Notes: generated from the sequence alone by a model not told the origin. Numbered from the stretch's first letter, positions 1-10,307 are shown. The stretch is 64,000 nucleotides of DNA from Snodgrassella alvi (GCF_002777825.1 NZ_MEIR01000077.1:21455-85454), one strand, 5' to 3'. A program made the numbers and translations.

Positions 1-2
1 AA

Positions 3-3000
3 AAAAAACTGAAAATCATTCTGACTGCCGATGCTGAGCAGGCTATTCGCATTCAGTCAGCTTGGCAATTTTTCGACCCGTCAGCACGGATAGTATTTTT
101 TCCCGACTGGGAAACCTTACCCTATGAACATTTTTCCCCTCATCAGGAACTGGTATCCGAGCGCCTTAGTACCTTGTGGCAATTAAAAAATGGCCTGGTT
201 GATGTTTTACTCCTGCCTCTGGCCACAGCAATGCAAAAAATTGCGCCGCCTTCATTTCTGCTGGGCCGCACTTTCTGGTTGAAAGCTGGTCAACAATTGG
301 ACGTAGATGCACTCAAGCATAGTTTGATTGAAGCTGGTTACAATCATGTTACCCATGTTGTGGCAACAGGTGAATTTGCTACTCGTGGCGGTATTCTGGA
401 TATTTTTCCTATGGGTAGCGATATACCGTTTCGACTGGATTTATTCGATAACGAAATTGATACCATTAAAACCTTCGATGCTGACAGCCAGCGCACATTA
501 ACCAGTGTAAATGAAATCCGCCTGCTACCTGCTCATGAATTTCCTACCGACAGCGATGCACAAAAAATCTTTCGCAGCCGCTTTCGTGAAGAAATCAGCA
601 GCGATGCCCGCAAGGCCACTGTTTACACCGCAGTATCCGAAGGCCATTTCGGAGCAGGTGTTGAATACTACCTGCCTTTATTCTTTGAAGAAGAATGTGT
701 CAGCATTTTTGACTACATCAATGCAGACGCCATTCTGGTTTGTCTGGGCGATATATATAATGAAGCCGCCCGTATCTGGCAAGACGTCAAACAGCGTTAT
801 ACCTTAGCACAGGGCGATCCGGCCTATCCGCCTCTGGCGCCTAGTTATCTATATTTGAGTGAGGATCAGTTTGGCGCACGCATTAAATCTTACCCACGTC
901 TGGTACCTCAATTAAGTGAAGATAATATTTATGCCCTGCCTCGTGTCGCTGTTGACCGTCAGGCAGACGACCCTCTGCATGCACTAAAAATTTTTCTGCA
1001 ACAACATTCTTACCGGGTGCTGATTTGCGCTGAAAGCCTCGGACGACGTGAAACCATGTTGAATTTCATGCGTGAGTATAATTTACAACCTAACGTCGTA
1101 AACGGCTGGCAGGATTTTCTCAACAGCACCATTAGTCTGTGTCTGACAATTGCACCATTAAGTTATGGCTGCCTGTTACCAAAACAACAATTAGCCATCA
1201 TTACTGAAGCTGATTTATATCAGTATATTGTGCGCGGCCGCCGTACACGGCGCAAACACAGTGCTGTTTCCGACGGCATGCTGCGCGATTTAGCTGAAAT
1301 CAAAATTGGCGACCCAGTCGTTCACGAACAGCATGGTATTGGTCGCTATCAGGGGCTGGTTACACTGGATTTGGGCGAAGGTGCCAGTGAAATGATGCTA
1401 CTAGAGTATGCTGAGGGTTCACAGCTATACGTGCCTGTTGGCCAGCTACATTTGATTTCACGTTATGCAGGCAGTGCTCATGAAAATGTCAGCTTGCACA
1501 AACTCGGCCATGGTGCCTGGGATAAAGCGCGCCATAAAGCGGCTGAAAAAGCCCGCGACACTGCCGCAGAGCTGCTAAATCTGTATGCCCAGCGAGAAGC
1601 ACAGCAGGGGCACCGTTTCAGTTTGAATGAAATGGATTATCAGGCCTTTGCTAATGGCTTTGGCTATGAAGAAACCGAAGATCAGGCGGCTGCAATTGCT
1701 GCCACCATTAAGGATTTATGCGCTGAAAAACCCATGGATCGGCTTATTTGCGGCGATGTAGGCTTTGGTAAAACCGAAGTAGCCTTACGCGCAGCCTTTG
1801 TTGCCGCCATGGCTGGTAAACAGGTAGTGGTTCTCGCACCGACAACATTGCTGGTAGAGCAACATGCACAGAATTTTGCTGACCGCTTTGCTGATTTTCC
1901 TATTAAAGTAGCACAGCTATCCCGTTTCAATACCAGCAAACAGACACAGGCTACATTGGTCGGTCTGGCTGATGGCACAGTAGATATCGTAATTGGTACA
2001 CATAAACTGGTACAACCTGACGTACATTTCAAAAATCTGGGACTGGTTATCATAGACGAAGAACACCGCTTCGGAGTACGACAGAAAGAACAACTGAAAC
2101 GTTTACGCGCCAATGTCGACGTACTTACCCTCACTGCCACACCTATCCCACGTACTTTAAGCATGGCACTGGAAGGTTTGCGTGATTTTTCACTTATTAC
2201 CACAGCACCGAGCCGCCGTCTGGCAGTAAAAACTTTTGTTCGTCCTTTTAGTGATGGTTTGATACGCGAGGCTGTAATGCGTGAACTGAAGCGTGGTGGT
2301 CAGGTATTTTTTCTGCATAATGAAGTGGATACCATAGCTAACACCTATGAAAGACTGAGTACCTTACTACCTGAAGCACGCATTGGTATTGCTCACGGTC
2401 AATTACGTGAACGTGAGCTTGAACAGGTGATGCGCGATTTTCTTCAGCAGCGTTATAACATTTTACTGTGCTCGACCATTATCGAAACCGGAATTGATAT
2501 TCCCAATGCCAATACCATTATCATTGAACGGGCAGATAAATTCGGCCTTGCTCAGCTACACCAGCTACGCGGCCGCGTGGGCCGCTCCCATCATCAGGCC
2601 TATGCTTATTTACTGGTACCGGAAGCGATGACCAAAGATGCGCAGAAACGTCTGGAAGCCATTGAAATGGCCGATGATTTGGGTGCAGGCTTTACTCTGG
2701 CCATGCAGGATTTGGAAATCCGTGGTGCAGGTGAAATTCTGGGCGAAGGACAGTCGGGTGAAATGATTCAGGTAGGCTTCACTCTGTATACTGAAATGCT
2801 GAAACAGGCTGTACGTAACCTGAAAAAAGGCCGCGAACCTGATCTGGATGCGCCATTGGGCATCACCAGTGATATCAAACTGCACAGCCCTGCTTTACTG
2901 CCAGAAAGTTATTGCCCCGATATTCATGCCCGTCTGGTGCTTTATAAACGTCTGGCTAGCTGTGAAACCGAAGCTGAGATAGACCAGATACACGAAGAAC

Positions 3001-3314
3001 TCATCGACCGTTTCGGTCTGCCCGAACCAGCTGTATCTACTCTAATTGCCAGCCACCATCTGCGCATTGAAGCAGCCAGCTTGGGCATCGATACCATTGA
3101 TGCCAGCAGTGAAACCATTACGTTTACCTTTGGCAAGCATCACCGTATCAATCCGGCAACGATTGTGGCTATTATGCAAAGTGACAAAAACTACTATCTT
3201 ATTGCTGGAGACAAACTCAGGGTTAATATTGCGATTGAAGATGTCATGCAACGCGTACAGATAATTAAAAACATCATGAAACAGCTTGCTGTTGATATGG
3301 CTAAATCAGACTGA
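3..3314 (+). CDS. mfd: Transcription-repair coupling factor Mfd (5' truncated by window edge)
   Basis: Mfd removes RNA polymerase stalled at DNA lesions and recruits UvrA for excision repair. The frame is open from base 3 with no start codon in typical context, and the residues before the TTG at 174 (including LPYEHFSPHQ) match the UvrB-like N-terminal domain of the family, so the gene begins outside the window. Numbering visible residues from base 3: the RNA-polymerase-interacting segment (VHEQHGIGRYQG) is near residue 440, Walker A (GDVGFGKTE) near 584, the DEEH box near 684, TATPIPRTL soon after, and motif VI (GRVGRSHH) near 857. The C-terminal TRCF domain is complete. About 1103 codons are seen, close to the usual 1150. 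Family assignment is secure; only the start is missing. Confidence 0.97.
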   Translation, partial: KKLKIILTADAEQAIRIQSAWQFFDPSARIVFFPDWETLPYEHFSPHQELVSERLSTLWQLKNGLVDVLLLPLATAMQKIAPPSFLLGRTFWLKAGQQLDVDALKHSLIEAGYNHVTHVVATGEFATRGGILDIFPMGSDIPFRLDLFDNEIDTIKTFDADSQRTLTSVNEIRLLPAHEFPTDSDAQKIFRSRFREEISSDARKATVYTAVSEGHFGAGVEYYLPLFFEEECVSIFDYINADAILVCLGDIYNEAARIWQDVKQRYTLAQGDPAYPPLAPSYLYLSEDQFGARIKSYPRLVPQLSEDNIYALPRVAVDRQADDPLHALKIFLQQHSYRVLICAESLGRRETMLNFMREYNLQPNVVNGWQDFLNSTISLCLTIAPLSYGCLLPKQQLAIITEADLYQYIVRGRRTRRKHSAVSDGMLRDLAEIKIGDPVVHEQHGIGRYQGLVTLDLGEGASEMMLLEYAEGSQLYVPVGQLHLISRYAGSAHENVSLHKLGHGAWDKARHKAAEKARDTAAELLNLYAQREAQQGHRFSLNEMDYQAFANGFGYEETEDQAAAIAATIKDLCAEKPMDRLICGDVGFGKTEVALRAAFVAAMAGKQVVVLAPTTLLVEQHAQNFADRFADFPIKVAQLSRFNTSKQTQATLVGLADGTVDIVIGTHKLVQPDVHFKNLGLVIIDEEHRFGVRQKEQLKRLRANVDVLTLTATPIPRTLSMALEGLRDFSLITTAPSRRLAVKTFVRPFSDGLIREAVMRELKRGGQVFFLHNEVDTIANTYERLSTLLPEARIGIAHGQLRERELEQVMRDFLQQRYNILLCSTIIETGIDIPNANTIIIERADKFGLAQLHQLRGRVGRSHHQAYAYLLVPEAMTKDAQKRLEAIEMADDLGAGFTLAMQDLEIRGAGEILGEGQSGEMIQVGFTLYTEMLKQAVRNLKKGREPDLDAPLGITSDIKLHSPALLPESYCPDIHARLVLYKRLASCETEAEIDQIHEELIDRFGLPEPAVSTLIASHHLRIEAASLGIDTIDASSETITFTFGKHHRINPATIVAIMQSDKNYYLIAGDKLRVNIAIEDVMQRVQIIKNIMKQLAVDMAKSD

Positions 3315-3344
3315 TAATAAAACCTTCCATAATTTCACCCTAAA

Positions 3345-3386
3345 ATTAGCGGTTATACGGCCTACGCTGTGTTACCGCTAATTAGT
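3345..3386 (+). terminator. Weak hairpin downstream of mfd
   Basis: A 9-bp perfect inverted repeat (ATTAGCGGT at 3345-3353, ACCGCTAAT at 3374-3382) with a 20-nt loop follows the mfd stop by 31 nt. There is no proper T tract after it, so termination is only a possibility. Confidence 0.35.
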
Positions 3387-3435
3387 ATTAGCTAAGCAGA
3401 CTGGCTACGTAACAAGTATTAGCCATAAGTAGACT

Positions 3436-4134
3436 TCAGCTCACCTTATCCAGTGCAAACAGCTCAGTACCATGCTGTTTCAACCATAAACGCGCATTAA
3501 CTGTATCGGCTGTATATTCGGCCACCATCGCCCAGAATGCCTTACCATGATTGGCATGACGCAAATGGCACAGCTCATGAATGCAGACATAATCCACCAC
3601 AAAAGCAGGCGCACCAATCAAGCGCCAATTTAAGCGGATGCCGGTACGTCTGCGGCACACTCCCCAAAAAGTACGCGCCTGACTTAAAGCCATTGCTACC
3701 GGTTGCAATTGCATTACCTGTGCCCAGTATTGCAAGCGCGATAATAACTCAGTTTGAGCATACTGCTTTAGCCATGCACTCAAAGCCGCATGAGGTAATT
3801 GTGCAGCCGCCAGTGGCAACAAAAATCCCTGCTGTGCATGCCATTGCACACACGTAAGCACAGCCACCAATGTATAAGAATAAGTCTGGCCACGAAACCA
3901 GATATATGCGGGTAAAGTCGTTGAGATTTGTACCGCCTGTTGCCATAACTTCTTAATAGAAGGCTCATTAGCACTTAACCATTGATATAAAGATTTCATC
4001 GATACAAATGGTGGTACATTGATATCCAGCAAACCACGTGAAGCTATACGTACAATAATATTTTTTCGCGCAGTGTGCCGCAGTTTCAGCCTGATGGTAC
4101 AACCATCTGCAGTTGTATGAATAAACACCGACAT
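3436..4134 (-). CDS. YgjP-like (DUF45/M48-type) zinc metallopeptidase
   Basis: A YgjP family protein, a putative zinc-dependent metalloprotease of the SprT-like/DUF45 group; the physiological substrate is not established. The C-terminal half carries the HExxH metal site (HELCH) followed by NHGKAFW, where the third His ligand of this family lies. I chose the ATG at 4134 because the conserved part begins directly after it; the frame stays open up to 4332 but the extra 66 residues are Cys/Trp-rich, unlike a coding N-terminus. With this start the protein has 232 residues, the usual size. It is convergent with mfd and flanked by an inverted decayed copy of the mfd end. Confidence 0.85.
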   Translation of the reverse strand: MSVFIHTTADGCTIRLKLRHTARKNIIVRIASRGLLDINVPPFVSMKSLYQWLSANEPSIKKLWQQAVQISTTLPAYIWFRGQTYSYTLVAVLTCVQWHAQQGFLLPLAAAQLPHAALSAWLKQYAQTELLSRLQYWAQVMQLQPVAMALSQARTFWGVCRRRTGIRLNWRLIGAPAFVVDYVCIHELCHLRHANHGKAFWAMVAEYTADTVNARLWLKQHGTELFALDKVS

Positions 4135-4382
4135 AACAACTAACCTATCAAAACCCCATGAAAAATAACCACAATACAGACTATTATTTTTGCATACCAA
4201 TACCCAAATCTGTTGATTCTGTTTTGGACAAAACTGCATCAACCACCAACAATAATTTAACCTTAGGCCATCAGACTGACTTTTTATGATTAAAAGCATA
4301 CTATCTTTGGCAATTTGATGGCAGGTACTCAAGCTTAACAGCTATATATTACCGTCATTACCAATAAATTCATAATTACCTG

Positions 4383-4575
4383 AAAGAATGGCAATATTAA
4401 CCCTGAGTTTGTCTCCAGCAATAAGATAGTAGTTTTTACCACTTTGCATAATAGCCACAATCGTAGCCGGACTGATACGGTGATGCTTCAAAGGTAAAAC
4501 GTAATGATTTTACTGCTGACATCACAGTATCAATGTCCAGACTAGCTGCTTTGATGCGTAGATGCTGGCTGGTAA
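4383..4575 (-). pseudogene. Inverted, decayed copy of the mfd 3' end
   Basis: The minus strand here aligns closely with the last ~190 coding bases of mfd (about 3045-3236): the stretch matching CTATTATGCAAAGTG and the 35 or so bases after it are almost identical, while the rest has scattered substitutions and small indels that break the frame. Homology stops abruptly at about 4385 and fades near 4575. This is a non-functional fragment produced by a local inverted duplication that now brackets the YgjP gene. No transposon ends were seen next to it. Confidence 0.85.
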
Positions 4576-4587
4576 TCAGACAAGTCG

Positions 4588-5349
4588 TTAATGCTGCAAT
4601 ACCGGAGTGGGCGTTTGCGGGTTTTGCGGTGCGAACGGGCCAACACCCTGAATCTTAATCTGCTGGTCTTCTATCCACAGTTCACACAGTTTGATTAACT
4701 CTTCTGGCGTGTGTGCGATTTCATAAGAAATCGGTGCACCAATCACTACGGTTACTTTACCCGGATATTTAAAAAAAGAATCTTTAGGCCAGAATTCGCC
4801 GCTATTTAAGGCCACTGGCACCAGATTCATATGCAGCATCTGGGCCATACGTGCTGCCCCTTTTTTATAATGCCCGCGGTATCCGGGTTTAATCCGTGTA
4901 CCTTCCGGAAAAATACAAATCCACATACCTTTTTGACGGCATATTTTACCCTGACTGATAATCTGCGCATTCGCAGCTTTCGGATTATTGCGATCAATAC
5001 CTATTGTGCCACGCCATTTCAGTGCCCAGCCAAATATTGGAATACGGAAAAGCTCACGTTTGGCAACAAAGGCCAGATCAGGAAAAAAGCAAAGCATGGC
5101 CAGTGTTTCCCAGCCAGATTGATGTTTACAGCACACGATACTCGGCTCATGCGGAATATTCTCCCGGCCAATTACTTCATATTTCAAGCCAATAACGTGC
5201 TCCAACATCCAGAACAACACTTTTGCCCATGCGGTAGTTGTCCATATAATACCTTTGGGAATAAGCATGGAAATAATAACCACTACCAGCCATACCAGCG
5301 AAAATACACATAAACAAAACCAGTAAATCAAATTACGTAACAACAACAT
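4588..5349 (-). CDS. plsC: 1-acyl-sn-glycerol-3-phosphate acyltransferase
   Basis: Transfers an acyl chain to the sn-2 position of lysophosphatidic acid to make phosphatidic acid at the inner membrane. The 253-residue protein starts with a hydrophobic membrane segment (residues 5-30), then the HX4(D/E) acyltransferase box as HQSGWE (near 77), the GTIGIDR region and the FPEGTR glycerolipid-binding motif (near 148). Length is normal. It lies 6 nt downstream of gmhB on the same strand, as in other Neisseriaceae (the neisserial name nlaA has been used for this homologue). Confidence 0.92.
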   Translation of the reverse strand: MLLLRNLIYWFCLCVFSLVWLVVVIISMLIPKGIIWTTTAWAKVLFWMLEHVIGLKYEVIGRENIPHEPSIVCCKHQSGWETLAMLCFFPDLAFVAKRELFRIPIFGWALKWRGTIGIDRNNPKAANAQIISQGKICRQKGMWICIFPEGTRIKPGYRGHYKKGAARMAQMLHMNLVPVALNSGEFWPKDSFFKYPGKVTVVIGAPISYEIAHTPEELIKLCELWIEDQQIKIQGVGPFAPQNPQTPTPVLQH

Positions 5350-5355
5350 GTTATA

Positions 5356-5931
5356 TTATTCCTCGGCTGCCTTTTCAGCCTGTATGCGACAAAATCTGGC
5401 AAAATCCAGCAAATCGTCATACACCTGTGTATCATCCGGCAAAGTTTCCATTTTCAGCGTTTCTTTGCCTTTTCCTGTTAATACAAGCACAGGATGTCCG
5501 CCAATTGCTGCAATTGCCTGCATATCGCGAATGCCATCTCCTACCAGCCAGGTATCTTTAGCTTTCATATGCAAACGGTCGAGAATGTCCAGCAACAAAC
5601 CCGGCTGAGGCTTGCGGCAGTTACATTTGGCATTACTGGTATGTGGGCAAAACCAGACTCCACTCAAGCGGCCACCGGCTTTCTGAATATGGGTATGCAT
5701 TTTGCCATGTACTTCATTAAGCTGCTGCATACTCACCTGATCGCGTCCGATTCCAGACATATTTTCAGCTACAACTACGGTGTACCCACTTTGAGTTAAA
5801 AAGGCAACAGCATCCATACTGCCGGGTAAAGGAAGCCATTGGTCAGGGTCGGTGATTGGCTGCGGCCGCATTGCATTCAACACGCCATCACGATCAAGAA
5901 TAATTAATTTGCCTTTTCCACTCAATGCCAT
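5356..5931 (-). CDS. gmhB: D-glycero-beta-D-manno-heptose-1,7-bisphosphate 7-phosphatase
   Basis: Dephosphorylates heptose-1,7-bisphosphate in the ADP-heptose route to the lipo-oligosaccharide core. HAD-superfamily motif I is clear (ILDRDGVLN with both Asp residues) and the zinc-binding loop typical of GmhB follows (CPH, then CNC and RKPQPG near residues 95-110), as does the late acidic motif VGDGIRDM. The frame is open to 5970, but the ATG at 5931 is preceded by TAAGGATC (AAGGA box) and directly precedes the phosphatase core, giving 191 residues. Its Shine-Dalgarno overlaps the stop of the upstream gene, indicating coupling in an operon with plsC. Confidence 0.92.
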   Translation of the reverse strand: MALSGKGKLIILDRDGVLNAMRPQPITDPDQWLPLPGSMDAVAFLTQSGYTVVVAENMSGIGRDQVSMQQLNEVHGKMHTHIQKAGGRLSGVWFCPHTSNAKCNCRKPQPGLLLDILDRLHMKAKDTWLVGDGIRDMQAIAAIGGHPVLVLTGKGKETLKMETLPDDTQVYDDLLDFARFCRIQAEKAAEE

Positions 5932-5939
5932 AATGATCC

Positions 5940-6389
5940 TTACTGGGTTGGCTTCAAACTTTGACGCCACTGAATCAGGGCACTATCAAATACTCCGTCA
6001 AGCAAAAGCTGATTTTTATCATTTATTTCTACATGATAAAAACTTTCCAGTGCTGGCGTATTCAAGGTTTGCACGTAGTCTTCCATAAAACGGCCATAGC
6101 CTTCTTCTTCATCCTCATAGTAATAAAGCGAAAAACGGCGTCCTTCATCATTGAAATCACTGTCTTCCAGACAACCAGCCATATTATTCAGAACAAATTC
6201 AGCTCCACTCATCACTTGTGCCTTTAGCGCGGCCATGTCTTCTTCTGCCGCCTCATCCCATTGTGGGTTATATAATCCACGGCGCACAATCCATGACCAG
6301 TAATAGCCCATATGCGTGGCAGCATTGGCCATGGCCAGCGCTGGCGGAAAATCTTCTTCTGTATGAAACACTACATTATCTAATATCAT
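5940..6389 (-). CDS. Conserved hypothetical protein, acidic, between glyS and gmhB
   Basis: A soluble acidic protein of about 149 residues with no signal peptide or membrane segment. Features include an aromatic segment YYWSWIVRRGLY near the N-terminus and an acidic YYYEDEEEGYG stretch in the middle. I recognise the general type (DUF7832-like small protein) but no function. The ATG at 6389 has GAGAG upstream and is preferred to the ATG at 6407, which lacks a ribosome site. Its stop overlaps the gmhB leader, so it is probably cotranscribed with glyS, gmhB and plsC. Confidence 0.8.
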   Translation of the reverse strand: MILDNVVFHTEEDFPPALAMANAATHMGYYWSWIVRRGLYNPQWDEAAEEDMAALKAQVMSGAEFVLNNMAGCLEDSDFNDEGRRFSLYYYEDEEEGYGRFMEDYVQTLNTPALESFYHVEINDKNQLLLDGVFDSALIQWRQSLKPTQ

Positions 6390-6435
6390 GATTTGACTCT
6401 CATCCACTTATAAGAACGGACTGTACAAACAGATA

Positions 6436-8499
6436 TTACTCATTCAACAAAGCAATGTCGGCCACTGCATTCATCTGGTGTGATAAAAACAGTAACAAAG
6501 CCAAGCGATTATTTCTAATCGCTTCATTTTCATCCATTACCATCACATTAGTAAAGAATGTATCCACCTTTTCCTTAATACCAGTCAATTCCGCCAGTGC
6601 CTGAACAAAATTCTGTTGCTTCAGGGCAGCCTGAATTTTTATGGCTACCTGTTCAGTTGCCTGATACAGGTTCTGCTCATCCTGTTGCTGTAAAAGCGTA
6701 GTTGCCATAGCAGGTAAAGCAGAAATATCCACTTTTTTCAGCAAATTGTGCACTCGCTTGTTAGCAGCTATTAATGCAGTAGCTTCATCCAGCCGTTTAA
6801 ACTGAGTCACGGCAGCCAGTCTCGCTTCCAACTCACCCAGATTCTCCACATTACCAGCCAGCACGGCGGCCACCACATCCTGCGCATAATTATTCTGTAA
6901 CAAAATGGCCAGACGTGCCTGCATGAATTCGGCTACCTCGCTCACTGTATTAGCAGCCAGTTTGCCAGCAGGAAAAGTATCAAATGCAGCCTGTAATAGC
7001 GGTGTTAGCGCCAGATTATGCTGCATCAGCATCCGCAAAATACCCAGCGTACTGCGGCGCAATGCGTATGGGTCTTTGTCTCCGGTTGGAATCAGCCCAA
7101 TACCCCAGATACCCAGCAAAGTTTCCAGCTTATCAGCCAGTGCCACTACTGTACCGAGTAAATTATCCGGCAATGCATCACTAGCAAAGCGCGGCCAGTA
7201 ATGTTGCTCAATTGCCACAGCCACATTGGTATCTTCACCATCATGCAGTGCATAGTATTTACCCATCGTACCCTGCAATTCAGGAAATTCACCAACCATA
7301 TCAGTAAGTAAATCCGCCTTAGCCAACTCGGCCGCTCGAGCGGCCTTATTAACATCAACACCTAACAGCGGTGCAATTGCTGTAGCCAGTTGGGTAATGC
7401 GCTGCACTCTTTCTGCCTGACTGCCCAATTTATTGTGGTAAACGACATTTTCCAGACGGGACAGGCGGCTGGCCAGAGAGGTTTTCTGATCCTGAAGATA
7501 AAAGAACTCAGCATCAGCCAGACGGGCACGCAGCACACGTTCATTGCCATGAATGATATGAACTGGATTTTCAGTCTGTAAATTGGAAACCAGCAAAAAG
7601 CGGTTAATCAGTTTGCCTTCACTATTTAACAGCGGGAAATATTTCTGATTCTGCTGCATAGTTAAAATCAGGCATTCCTGTGGCACCTGTAAAAAGCGTT
7701 CATCAAAACCTGCCTGCAATACTACCGGCCACTCAACCAGAGCCGTTACTTCATCCAGCAAACCCTCAGCATAGGCCACCTGCGCATGCAACGCCTGCTC
7801 CGCCTCACTTAAACTCTGTTCAATGCGGGCACGACGCTCAGCAAAGCTGGCCACAACCTTACCTTGTTCCAATAATTGTTGCGCATAATCTGCTGCATGG
7901 TTAAATGTAATCCTGCCCTCACTCAGGAAACGGTGGCCTAATGTCCAGTTTTTGCTGCTTAATCCCAGCACACTACCGGCAACGGTTTCAGTACCGTGCA
8001 GCATAACCAACCCATGCACCGGCCGAACAAAGGAATAAGCACTGCTACCCCAGTGCATTACCTTGGGAATAGGCAGTTTCTTAATGGCCAGATTCAGAAT
8101 ATCGCTTAATAATGCACTTAATGGCTGGCCGGCCTGAGTATACTCATAAGCAAACACCATCTGTTTGCCATCATCAATCTGGCTGAGCTGGTCAATTTCT
8201 ACCTGATTACTGCGGGCAAATCCCAGCAAGGCTTTGGTAGGTTCACCATCTTTCATCCCAGCAGCCACACTCGGGCCTTTTTTCACCATGCGCTGGTCAG
8301 CCTGCACCGGTTTAACATTCTGTACTAGAACACCTAAACGTCTGGGTGCAGCAAATACCTGATAATCAGCCACACCACTGATAAGTTGAGCTTTCTCCAG
8401 TCCTTCAACAACACCAGCAGCCAGACTTTCGCCCAGATTATTCAGCGCTTTTGGTGGTAATTCTTCGGTACGCAGTTCAATTAATAAAGGAGCATTCAT
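6436..8499 (-). CDS. glyS: Glycine--tRNA ligase beta subunit
   Basis: Beta chain of the bacterial alpha2beta2 glycyl-tRNA synthetase; it binds tRNA(Gly) while the alpha chain activates glycine. The start LLIELRTEELPPKAL, the internal FVRPVHGLVML and LADKLETLLGIW, and a DALR-like C-terminal region are family hallmarks. At 687 residues the length is exactly as expected. The gene follows glyQ by 22 nt on the same strand, so the two subunits are cotranscribed. Confidence 0.98.
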   Translation of the reverse strand: MNAPLLIELRTEELPPKALNNLGESLAAGVVEGLEKAQLISGVADYQVFAAPRRLGVLVQNVKPVQADQRMVKKGPSVAAGMKDGEPTKALLGFARSNQVEIDQLSQIDDGKQMVFAYEYTQAGQPLSALLSDILNLAIKKLPIPKVMHWGSSAYSFVRPVHGLVMLHGTETVAGSVLGLSSKNWTLGHRFLSEGRITFNHAADYAQQLLEQGKVVASFAERRARIEQSLSEAEQALHAQVAYAEGLLDEVTALVEWPVVLQAGFDERFLQVPQECLILTMQQNQKYFPLLNSEGKLINRFLLVSNLQTENPVHIIHGNERVLRARLADAEFFYLQDQKTSLASRLSRLENVVYHNKLGSQAERVQRITQLATAIAPLLGVDVNKAARAAELAKADLLTDMVGEFPELQGTMGKYYALHDGEDTNVAVAIEQHYWPRFASDALPDNLLGTVVALADKLETLLGIWGIGLIPTGDKDPYALRRSTLGILRMLMQHNLALTPLLQAAFDTFPAGKLAANTVSEVAEFMQARLAILLQNNYAQDVVAAVLAGNVENLGELEARLAAVTQFKRLDEATALIAANKRVHNLLKKVDISALPAMATTLLQQQDEQNLYQATEQVAIKIQAALKQQNFVQALAELTGIKEKVDTFFTNVMVMDENEAIRNNRLALLLFLSHQMNAVADIALLNE

Positions 8500-8521
8500 G
8501 CAAGTATTACTTTCATTCGGT

Positions 8522-9439
8522 TCAGGCTGTCTGGCCGTTAGTATTTTTTTTCAGTAGCGGGAAACCAAGTTTTTCACGGCTTTCCACATATTTATGCGCA
8601 ACTGCACGGCTTAAAGCACGTACACGGCCAATATAAGTGGCGCGTTCAGTCACAGAAATAGCGCCACGGGCATCCAGCAGATTAAATGTATGCCCAGCCT
8701 TGAGTACCAGCTCATAGGCTGGCAGCGCCAGACTGACATCCTCTACTACCAGCAGGCGTTTGGCTTCCGCTTCATAATGGTTAAACTGCGCCAGTAACCA
8801 TTCTGCATTACTGAACTCAAAATTATAAGTAGACTGCTCTACCTCATTCTGATGGTATACATCGCCATAAGTCACAATCTGCCCGTCCTGAGTTTTGGCC
8901 CAAACCAGATCGTAGACATTTTCAACGCCTTGCAAATACATGGCCAGCCGTTCAATACCATAAGTAATTTCACCCAGAACCGGTGAGCAGTCCATACCGC
9001 CTACCTGTTGAAAATAGGTAAACTGTGTCACCTCCATGCCATTGAGCCATACCTCCCAGCCCAATCCCCAAGCACCCAAGGTAGGATTTTCCCAATCGTC
9101 CTCAACAAAGCGGATGTCATGCTGACGCGGATCAATACCCAGCTCCTGCAAAGAGGCCAGATATAATTCCTGAATATTATCCGGTGCCGGCTTTAACGCC
9201 ACCTGAAATTGGTAATAATGTTGCAGGCGATTCGGATTTTCACCATAGCGGCCATCCTTGGGTCGGCGGGATGGTTGCACATAAGCTGCAAACCAAGGTT
9301 CAGGACCCAGAGCGCGCAGACAGGTGGCCGGATGGCTGGTGCCCGCGCCCACCTCCATATCCAGAGGCTGCAACACCACACAGCCATGACGAGCCCAGTA
9401 ATTCTGTAAAGTAAAAATAATTTCTTGGAAAGTCAGCAT
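8522..9439 (-). CDS. glyQ: Glycine--tRNA ligase alpha subunit
   Basis: Catalytic alpha chain of the tetrameric glycyl-tRNA synthetase. The protein contains the characteristic [12 protein letters not shown] and [14 protein letters not shown] segments and the [20 protein letters not shown] core. The frame extends to 9562, but the family N-terminus ([14 protein letters not shown]) starts at the ATG at 9439, giving 305 residues, the normal size; no strong ribosome site is visible for either start. It heads the glyQ-glyS-hypothetical-gmhB-plsC run. Confidence 0.97.
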   Translation of the reverse strand: MLTFQEIIFTLQNYWARHGCVVLQPLDMEVGAGTSHPATCLRALGPEPWFAAYVQPSRRPKDGRYGENPNRLQHYYQFQVALKPAPDNIQELYLASLQELGIDPRQHDIRFVEDDWENPTLGAWGLGWEVWLNGMEVTQFTYFQQVGGMDCSPVLGEITYGIERLAMYLQGVENVYDLVWAKTQDGQIVTYGDVYHQNEVEQSTYNFEFSNAEWLLAQFNHYEAEAKRLLVVEDVSLALPAYELVLKAGHTFNLLDARGAISVTERATYIGRVRALSRAVAHKYVESREKLGFPLLKKNTNGQTA

Positions 9440-9617
9440 GACGGGAAATTTCTGATAGTCTGCAAAATTGTCTATTTTACTGTGCTTGCCAGCAGTTGAA
9501 CAGCCATTATCACGTTCCTGAATAACCTTCTGATGAATAACAAAATCAAAAAACACTTGCACCTTCTGGCTGGCAGTGAAACGATAGCCTTTTCATTTAT
9601 TAATTCCATCTCTCAAA

Positions 9618-10241
9618 ATGTATCGTGGCGAACGCTTTAACGCATATTCTCATCTTATCGGCTTTATCCTTGCCATTGTAGGTACAGGATTTCTCCTAAC
9701 TAAATCTGCACATTATGGAGATACTTATCGTATTGTAAGTTCAGTTATTTATGGTGCCAGCCTGATAATTCTATATGGTATATCAACCCTGTATCATTCC
9801 GTTCCTTCACACCGCGCCAAGGCAGTGTTACAAAAATTTGACCACTGTGCCATTTACCTGCTCATTGCCGGCAGCTATACCCCTTTTACCCTCACAACAT
9901 TAAATGGTGGCTGGGGCTGGTCATTACTCGGCATATCGTGGGGACTGGCAATATTTGGTATCATTCAGGAAGTGACTATTGGCCGCAAAAGCGAAACCCG
10001 CATCCTGTCGCTAATTCTTTATCTGTTGATGGGCTGGCTGATTATTATTGCCATCTATCCGCTGACACAGCGCATGTCTTCACCGGGTCTGTTCTGGCTG
10101 ACCAGCGGCGGGCTGGCGTACAGTATCGGCATTTACTGGTTTATCAATGATGAAAAAATCCGCCATGGACATGGCATCTGGCACTTGTTTGTAATGCTGG
10201 GCAGTTTGGCACAATTTATCTGTGTTTATGCCTATATCTGA
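9618..10241 (+). CDS. Hemolysin III family (PAQR/TrhA-type) membrane protein
   Basis: Seven-helix inner-membrane protein of the Hly-III/PAQR family. The 207 residues show regularly spaced hydrophobic segments, the early RGERFNAYSHLIG motif, the YHSVPSHRAKAVLQKFDHC box and the C-terminal HGIWHLFVMLGS box, whose His and Ser/Asp residues bind zinc in the family. In Enterobacteriaceae TrhA helps balance membrane energetics; a hemolytic role is not implied. It is divergently arranged from glyQ. Confidence 0.92.
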   Translation: MYRGERFNAYSHLIGFILAIVGTGFLLTKSAHYGDTYRIVSSVIYGASLIILYGISTLYHSVPSHRAKAVLQKFDHCAIYLLIAGSYTPFTLTTLNGGWGWSLLGISWGLAIFGIIQEVTIGRKSETRILSLILYLLMGWLIIIAIYPLTQRMSSPGLFWLTSGGLAYSIGIYWFINDEKIRHGHGIWHLFVMLGSLAQFICVYAYI

Positions 10242-10307
10242 AATTTAGTAATACAAATACCGCAAACACCAACTCTAATTACAAACGATTAAATGAAGGA
10301 AATTTTA

